Below are positions 15,089-20,132 of a stretch of DNA of 20,132 nucleotides, piece by piece; the stretch's first letter is position 1, and every line of letters starts with the position of its first letter. Under the pieces are notes generated by a model that had not been told where the DNA came from, made no database searches, and saw nothing but the letters and a program-made list of their open reading frames with translations. This DNA comes from SVEL01 sp045126475. Lineage in GTDB: Bacteria; Bacillota; Clostridia; Lachnospirales; Lachnospiraceae. The stretch spans positions 1 to 20,132 of the forward strand of contig JBGVOL010000020.1 of the NCBI GenBank assembly GCA_045126475.1, given 5' to 3'. A program made the translations under genes and the position numbers.

Positions 15089-18000
15089 ATGATTAATAAA
15101 AAGAAACAGCGGAAAAATAAGATGTTCTTAAAAACACACGGACTACTGCTGATACTCGGTCTGGCTGTGTCAGTGAGTGTCGGTGATGTGTCTGCGGCAG
15201 GCGAAGGAGATGACAGCAGAAAACTGAAGAACGGAAGCTTTGAAGATGACGTGTCGTTTAGTGATTATTATAAACAATTTGACCAAGCCAGTGTTACCGG
15301 CTGGAATACCACGGCATCCGATGGAAAAATTGAATTGTTTAAAGAAAATACCGGAACATATATTAGTGGTGTTAAGTTAAAACCTACGGATGGTAATATT
15401 GCCGCAGAGTTAAATGCTGACGAAGAAAGTACACTTTATCAGATTGTCAATACAATGCCTGCCAGTATATATGAATGGGGATTGGATCACGGTGCCCGTA
15501 ACGACACTGATACCATGGCACTTGTCATTGGACCGGCTCAGGATGTTGCTCCATCAAAGCCAAATAAAACAGGAAGAGACCAGTTTATGCAGATGGTGGA
15601 CTGGCTCATTGCCGAGGGAAAGACGTCTGTAAAAGATAGTGCAGGGTTAGGCGAGATGATTACGGTTTACAGCAAAAAATTCGCTGCAGGTGGTACCTTT
15701 GAGGATAATGCAGGAAATAATGCATTCAGTCTTACTCCAAGTTCGATTTATACCGAGGAGTGGCACATCTGGATTATGGCGTCAAGCAGAGTCAATAGTG
15801 GCACAAATCCATGGAACAGTTATGGCTCCAACGCAGAAGGCTCAGCCGGAAGTGCAGGCGGTTCGGGTAATACGGCGGTAGATCTTAGTAAGTATTATCT
15901 CTATACCGTACCGGCAGGTCAGACACAGACGTTGTTCGGGTTCGTGTCAGTTGGATGTAAAAATTCAACAGGAACAGCAAACAAGACCTTCGGTAATTTC
16001 CTTGATAATGTCAAGTTTAGGATTTACCACCCGTTGTCGGGAAGTACAACTACACACGGAAGCGGTGTGGTGGCAAAAAGTGACGGAACGGTGGGAAGCG
16101 GAGGAACTGTCGATGATGGCTACGAAGTTACGGTTGACCACAACCTTATTACCTATGCAACTGACGGAGAACCCCTTGAAGTTCAGGCTGTTTTGGCGTC
16201 AGACGGTGCAGGTGGCGTTAACGGATGTGAATTTGTCGGCCTTTATTATACAAAACAGGGGACAGACGGAAGTCTTCAAAGTGAATTTTTGGAGAGAAAA
16301 GATAATGAAATTGATTACCGTGAAGATTTAACAGATGCCGAAAAAAGTGGAAAATGGATAAAGTCAAGAGGTGTGAATGGTGATATCATTTATACATACT
16401 ATCTTGATAATCTCACCTCGGCAACGGATTTGCACTTTATTTTCATCAAGAGCCCTACAGTGACCTATGACCCTAATGGTGGAAAAGAGTATAATGTTGA
16501 AAGAACTTATAATACATCGGAAGCAAATAATGTATATAGTTTCAAACCAAATACATCTCCGTTTAAATTTATTTCGCCATATGTATCTCATGCGGCAGTA
16601 GGTCAGAATGACGGCTGGAAATTTATGGGATGGCTGCTGACCGGTGATACGGTAAGAGAGGCAGATATTCCGGCAGGTACAGATCAAATCAATAAGGATC
16701 AGCTTGGCAGTTTACTCCTTCCGGCGGTACATACCATAGCCTGTGATTATGATACCGGTGATGAAGAACAGTATTTTAAGATTATGAAAGGGAACATATC
16801 TCTTACGGAAAATAAAAATGGCGCTATATCTGTGAAGTGGGTAACAGGCGGAATAACAGAGACTCTTTATGCCAATGTTCACAAAGGTCTTACCATGGTG
16901 GCACAGTGGCGCTGGCGTCAGGCATTTATTCCGCAAGTGAAAAACGGCAACAGCTACATAGATTCAACCCAAGGCGGAACTGTGGAAGTTACAAGTGTAA
17001 CCGGCGAAGATTCAAATTATAATACCGCATACACTTCAAAGGGCGGAATATCTTACCATGCAAAAACTGATGAAATCGTAACTGTAAAGGCGATACCAAA
17101 AGACGGTTTCAGATTTGATGGCTGGTATGACGAAAACGGAAATTTACTTACTACAAAAGAAACATACAGCTATACCGAAACAAAAGAGAGCGTAAGAACA
17201 TGTTACGCAAGATTTTTGGGAAGCGTGACCCAGACATTTATTCGTAAGGTAAGGATTGGTGATACATGGACTGATACTGAAGATAACAGTGTTGCGACAC
17301 TTGACCGTTATACTTATTCTGATGTTGTTGGAACTCCAATCAGTTCCACTGTAACAGTGGGAACAAATTATAGATTACTTGGATGGTTTGATGCATCAGG
17401 GAACAAAGTGGCTGATGATATGTTAATAAACGATGGAAAAACCCTAAGCTACACTACAACGAAGAATGCCAGGTACTATGCATATTTTGTGAAGTCCGAT
17501 GTTAGTTTGAATGTGACCCCGGAATATATCCGTCAGGTTAAAGAAGGAGGTATCTGGCAGGATACCACAGATGACAGTATTGCAGTATTAGATTATTATT
17601 CTCATGCTGTTAATATGGGAACAAATGTAAGCTCCACAGCGACGGCAGGAACAGGATACGAATTTGTGGGATGGTATGATGAGTCAGGAAACAGAGTTAC
17701 CGGTAGCGTGACCCTGAGCCATACTGCAACAGGAAACACAAAATACTATGCCCGCTTTAAGATACCGGATCCGGTTGTATATGTGACTCAGACCTACATC
17801 CGACAGATTAAGGATGGTGATATCTGGAAAGATACCGAAGATGACAGTATTGCAACACTTGACTGCTATTCTCATTATGATACTGTGGGAAACACCAGCA
17901 GTTCTACGGCAACGGCAGGAACAGGATACGAATTTGTGGGATGGTATGATGAAGCGGGAAATAAAGTTTCCGGGGATATGCTGACAGGTGAATGTGCGAC

Positions 18001-18217
18001 TCTAAGCTATACTACGACAGGGGATGGGACTGAGACAGAAAATGAGACAGAGAAGGACAAAGGCAGTTCTTCATCAGGCTCAACGACAAACACGGTTACA
18101 GGCAGCGGTTCAACGAAGACCAGTGATGACAGCATGGCAGGACTGTATGCAGGCTTGCTTGTTATATGCGCTTTTTGTATGGCGATTTTGATTTTGAAAA
18201 GAAAAAAAGTTTCATAA
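15089..18217 (+). CDS. Large secreted surface protein with InlB/Listeria-Bacteroides-type repeats and C-terminal anchor
   Basis: The frame is open from an ATG at 15029, but the ATG at 15089 is preferred. It has a good ribosome binding site (AAAGGGGAAAG) and starts a normal signal peptide (KKKQRKNK, hydrophobic core, likely cleavage after VSA at residue 36). The mature protein has an N-terminal domain (about 45-315) with NGSFE, AELNA and STLYQIVNT motifs, as in adhesin-like domains of clostridial surface proteins, then a Gly/Ser-rich region and a middle domain. Four tandem beta-rich repeats follow (about 609-709, 713-800, 808-890, 897-980) with the core GYEFVGWYDESGN, similar to the List-Bact/InlB B repeat. 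The last repeat lacks its final strand. A Ser/Thr-rich stalk (981-1012), one membrane helix (about 1017-1036) and KRKK end the chain. TKTSDD sits where a sortase motif is expected. The role is probably adhesion or wall attachment. Confidence 0.88.
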   Translation: MINKKKQRKNKMFLKTHGLLLILGLAVSVSVGDVSAAGEGDDSRKLKNGSFEDDVSFSDYYKQFDQASVTGWNTTASDGKIELFKENTGTYISGVKLKPTDGNIAAELNADEESTLYQIVNTMPASIYEWGLDHGARNDTDTMALVIGPAQDVAPSKPNKTGRDQFMQMVDWLIAEGKTSVKDSAGLGEMITVYSKKFAAGGTFEDNAGNNAFSLTPSSIYTEEWHIWIMASSRVNSGTNPWNSYGSNAEGSAGSAGGSGNTAVDLSKYYLYTVPAGQTQTLFGFVSVGCKNSTGTANKTFGNFLDNVKFRIYHPLSGSTTTHGSGVVAKSDGTVGSGGTVDDGYEVTVDHNLITYATDGEPLEVQAVLASDGAGGVNGCEFVGLYYTKQGTDGSLQSEFLERKDNEIDYREDLTDAEKSGKWIKSRGVNGDIIYTYYLDNLTSATDLHFIFIKSPTVTYDPNGGKEYNVERTYNTSEANNVYSFKPNTSPFKFISPYVSHAAVGQNDGWKFMGWLLTGDTVREADIPAGTDQINKDQLGSLLLPAVHTIACDYDTGDEEQYFKIMKGNISLTENKNGAISVKWVTGGITETLYANVHKGLTMVAQWRWRQAFIPQVKNGNSYIDSTQGGTVEVTSVTGEDSNYNTAYTSKGGISYHAKTDEIVTVKAIPKDGFRFDGWYDENGNLLTTKETYSYTETKESVRTCYARFLGSVTQTFIRKVRIGDTWTDTEDNSVATLDRYTYSDVVGTPISSTVTVGTNYRLLGWFDASGNKVADDMLINDGKTLSYTTTKNARYYAYFVKSDVSLNVTPEYIRQVKEGGIWQDTTDDSIAVLDYYSHAVNMGTNVSSTATAGTGYEFVGWYDESGNRVTGSVTLSHTATGNTKYYARFKIPDPVVYVTQTYIRQIKDGDIWKDTEDDSIATLDCYSHYDTVGNTSSSTATAGTGYEFVGWYDEAGNKVSGDMLTGECATLSYTTTGDGTETENETEKDKGSSSSGSTTNTVTGSGSTKTSDDSMAGLYAGLLVICAFCMAILILKRKKVS
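17642..17952 (+). repeat. 41-bp exact direct repeat inside the surface protein gene
   Basis: The 41 bases at 17642-17682 recur without change at 17912-17952, exactly 270 bases apart (in frame, 90 codons). They encode the core TAGTGYEFVGWYDE of repeats 3 and 4, while the sequence on either side has diverged. This points to recent duplication or gene conversion between repeats. Confidence 0.9.
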
Positions 18218-18224
18218 AATGCAG

Positions 18225-18254
18225 AGGCGGTGGCAGATAAAACTGTTACCGCCT
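18225..18254 (+). terminator. Hairpin after the surface protein gene, probable weak terminator
   Basis: AGGCGGTGGCAG (18225-18236) pairs with CTGTTACCGCCT (18243-18254), 12 bp including two G-U pairs, 7 bases after the stop codon. The following sequence is AT-rich but has no immediate T-run, so termination may be partial. Confidence 0.55.
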
Positions 18255-18318
18255 ATATTAATGTAATTCGTATAAACATTTTTTTGTGTTAGGTATATTA
18301 TTTTATTTCAATTTGTGA

Positions 18319-18349
18319 TATAATAAAAAATTATCGGAATATTCGATTT
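18319..18349 (+). promoter_or_regulatory. Promoter candidates for the CZB chemoreceptor
   Basis: A perfect -10 TATAAT lies at 18319-18324, but there is no recognisable -35 at normal spacing. Overlapping it, TAAA (18324-18327), 14 bases, then TTCGATTT (18342-18349) partly resembles the motility sigma (SigD/FliA) pattern TAAA-N15-GCCGATAT, matching 5 of 8 in the -10. Either or both could be used. Confidence 0.35.
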
Positions 18350-18376
18350 AGCGTGAACAATGAGGAGGAATAAAAT

Positions 18377-19828
18377 ATGGCAAAATGCAGTAAAGAAGCA
18401 GTATTATTGACAGAATATGTCAATGATTATCTTATGGGAAGAAAAGTAGTAAAGCCTATTCTTGGTGATAAAAATATGCAACAGCTCCTTACAGCCATCG
18501 ATATGCTGGTGGCACAGGGAAGCAGAATGTCGGAATCATCAAAGCAGGTTCTCACTGCTGTCGGTTCAATATCGAGTTTTGATGTGAAGCTTGGGCACAT
18601 GTCTACGGAACTTATGAAATTTGCTTCAAGTCTGTTTGATTTAAGTGAGTCAAATCTTGCTGTTGTGGAGGAAACAACTGCTACAATCAGTCAGGTAAAT
18701 GACAATATTGATGCAGCCACAGACACTCTGGGAGGACTGGCGACTGATTCAGGTATATTGGCAGAAAAGAATAATGAGAGTCGTGATGTTCTGGCGGAAG
18801 TAGCGGAATTGAAAGAAAACGTGCTTGCTGATGCACAGTCTCTTAAAAAGAATATGCAGGAGCTTGCAAAACTGGTAAACGGTATCGAGGATATTGTTGA
18901 GAGTGTTCAGCAGATAGCGACACAGACCAATCTTTTGTCACTTAATGCATCAATTGAGGCTGCAAGGGCAGGAGAACAGGGACGAGGCTTCGCCGTTGTA
19001 GCAGATGAGGTTCGTAACCTTGCGGACAGCACAAAATCACAGCTTGAATACATGCGTGAGTTTGTGGCAAAGATATATGAGGCTTCACAGAGCGGAAATC
19101 AGGAAATGGATCGTACTCTCAGTTCAATAGGACAGATGAGTGAGAAGATAGACAATGTAAGCAGAACAGTCGGGGAAAATATACAGATGCTCAGAGGAGT
19201 TACCGATACAGTTGCAGACATTAACGGAAGAATGCAGAACATCAGGCAGGCAACACTGGAAGTTAACAAAGCCATGGAACAGTGCAGTACCGACGCAGAA
19301 CAGCTTACCGATATGACAAAGGAGATAAGCGAAGATGCCAAAGAAAGTGTGGCATATGCAAAGACAATGGCAGGCATTGATGACAGTCTGTCAGATACTG
19401 TTACATATATGTATAAGGGCATTGATGATGGAATAACCATGATAAGCAACAGCGATTTACACAGTGTAATCGGAAAAGCAAAGGAAGCCCACATGGCATG
19501 GATTGAGAATCTCAGTGATATGGTAAACAATATGAAGCTGAATGCCATTCAGACAAATCCAAAGAAGTGTGTATTCGGTCACTTCTATTACATAATAAAG
19601 GTCAAGCATCCGGCAGTGGCCGATGATTGGAAGTCTATAGCCGATATACATAATAAATTCCATGCACAGGGACAGAAAGCTATCACTGCCATAGAGACAA
19701 GCAACGAAAAAGCAGCAAGAGAAGCACTTCAGGCAACCATAAACCTGTCAGACAAGCTTATGTTAATCCTCGATGAAGTAGAAAATAAGATAAAACAATT
19801 AGACGCTAAAAACGAAAACGCAGTGTAA
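18377..19828 (+). CDS. Soluble methyl-accepting chemotaxis protein with C-terminal CZB zinc-binding domain
   Basis: A 483-residue receptor without membrane helices, so a cytoplasmic chemoreceptor. The helical signalling domain (about 60-340) has the conserved tip EAARAGEQGRGFAVVADE (195-212), nearly identical to the tip of the Cache receptor at 5765-7483. Both could therefore join one array. The C-terminal CZB domain (about 365-465) shows the expected 3His/1Cys zinc set: H372 (AHMAW), C398 (KKCVFGHF), H425 and H429 (IHNKFH). CZB receptors such as TlpD respond to oxidants like HOCl or to zinc through the reactive Cys. The first 60 residues match no domain I recognise. The start has the ribosome binding site GAGGAGG (18362-18368). 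It stands alone, between a hairpin and the terminal palindrome. Confidence 0.94.
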   Translation: MAKCSKEAVLLTEYVNDYLMGRKVVKPILGDKNMQQLLTAIDMLVAQGSRMSESSKQVLTAVGSISSFDVKLGHMSTELMKFASSLFDLSESNLAVVEETTATISQVNDNIDAATDTLGGLATDSGILAEKNNESRDVLAEVAELKENVLADAQSLKKNMQELAKLVNGIEDIVESVQQIATQTNLLSLNASIEAARAGEQGRGFAVVADEVRNLADSTKSQLEYMREFVAKIYEASQSGNQEMDRTLSSIGQMSEKIDNVSRTVGENIQMLRGVTDTVADINGRMQNIRQATLEVNKAMEQCSTDAEQLTDMTKEISEDAKESVAYAKTMAGIDDSLSDTVTYMYKGIDDGITMISNSDLHSVIGKAKEAHMAWIENLSDMVNNMKLNAIQTNPKKCVFGHFYYIIKVKHPAVADDWKSIADIHNKFHAQGQKAITAIETSNEKAAREALQATINLSDKLMLILDEVENKIKQLDAKNENAV

Positions 19829-19835
19829 ATGAAGT

Positions 19836-20132
19836 TTTGTGTCTTTCATCAGGTCGACAATCGACAGGACATGTTCATCAGGGACAGACATACACTCGAA
19901 GATTTTTGATTTTCTAAGCAGGTGCAACGCAATAGTTGATATTAAAGCCGCGAAAACTAAACTCGCACCGTTCTGTTATTAAGAAACGTACAGAACGGTG
20001 CTCAAACATAGTTTTCGCGGCTTACATTATTGCTTATGCACCTGCTAAGAAAATCTGCAAAATCTTTTCAATGCATGTCTGTCTCCTGACGAACCTTCCC
20101 TTCTGATTGCTCGAACATATGAAAGACACAAA
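19836..20132. repeat. 297-nt imperfect palindrome (MITE-like foldback or long hairpin RNA)
   Basis: The 304 bases after the chemoreceptor gene hold no gene, and almost all of them form one long inverted repeat. The arms 19836-19975 and 19991-20132 can be aligned from end to end with small gaps around a 15-base loop. Perfect blocks are TTTGTGTCTTTCAT (19836-19849 with 20119-20132), AAGCCGCGAAAACTA (19945-19959 with 20009-20023) and GCACCGTTCTG (19965-19975 with 19991-20001), with further near-perfect blocks around GCAGGTGCA and GACAGACAT. It begins 7 bases after the stop codon and reaches the right edge of the window, so it may continue. It could be a non-autonomous mobile element or a long hairpin transcript. 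No ORF or transposase is inside. Confidence 0.7.

Noticed and set aside
19099..19548. 149-residue minus-strand open frame inside the CZB receptor gene
   Set aside because: It is a shadow of the receptor codons (Ser/Leu/Ile rich), with no family resemblance.
14811..20132. CRISPR array or insertion sequence around the palindromic elements
   Set aside because: There are no regularly spaced direct repeats with spacers, no cas genes and no transposase frame; the repeats are inverted and structural.

Overview
The window looks like chromosomal DNA of a motile, low-to-moderate GC Gram-positive bacterium, most likely a gut-type clostridium of the Lachnospiraceae kind. This is inferred from strong AGGAGG-type ribosome binding sites, TTG and GTG starts, two chemoreceptors, an intramembrane-sensing histidine kinase, a wall-anchored-type surface protein and Firmicutes-type transporters. 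No rRNA, tRNA, phage gene, transposase gene or CRISPR array was seen. I could not run any search, so family names rest on motifs read by eye.

Layout. At the left edge a frame open to a stop at 126 may be the tail of a plus-strand gene. It faces gltX (138-1613, minus). A divergent promoter region (1614-1791) then leads to a two-gene unit: a PTS EIIC-EAL fusion (1792-3867), predicted to be a membrane-bound c-di-GMP phosphodiesterase, and a compact UvrD-type helicase (3880-5721). A bidirectional terminator separates these from a minus-strand Cache-HAMP chemoreceptor (5765-7483, TTG start). A divergent intergenic region (7484-7811) holds promoters for both sides and a 150-nt cloverleaf-like element whose 5' edge sits at the predicted transcription start of the next operon. 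That operon is DUF1292 protein - MATE exporter - OmpR-type regulator - histidine kinase (7812-11301), and it ends in a strong terminator. An ABC ATPase and an 884-aa FtsX-type permease follow (11434-14807). Their promoter region carries a perfect match to the BceR-type box TNACA-N4-TGTAA, so the kinase and regulator just upstream probably control this transporter (a Bce-like detoxification or antimicrobial-peptide module, inferred).

Downstream of the permease a second multi-armed palindromic element (14811-14984) contains the terminator. Then come a large secreted, repeat-bearing surface protein with a C-terminal membrane anchor (15089-18217) and a soluble chemoreceptor with a C-terminal CZB zinc-binding domain (18377-19828). 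The window ends in a 297-nt imperfect palindrome (19836-20132) that reaches the right edge.

How the parts may fit together: the EAL enzyme would lower c-di-GMP in response to a membrane (perhaps sugar) signal and favour motility. The two receptors feed the chemotaxis array from outside (Cache) and inside (CZB) the cell. The surface protein and the Bce-like module deal with the cell envelope. The least explained parts are the three large folded intergenic elements and the EIIC-EAL fusion.
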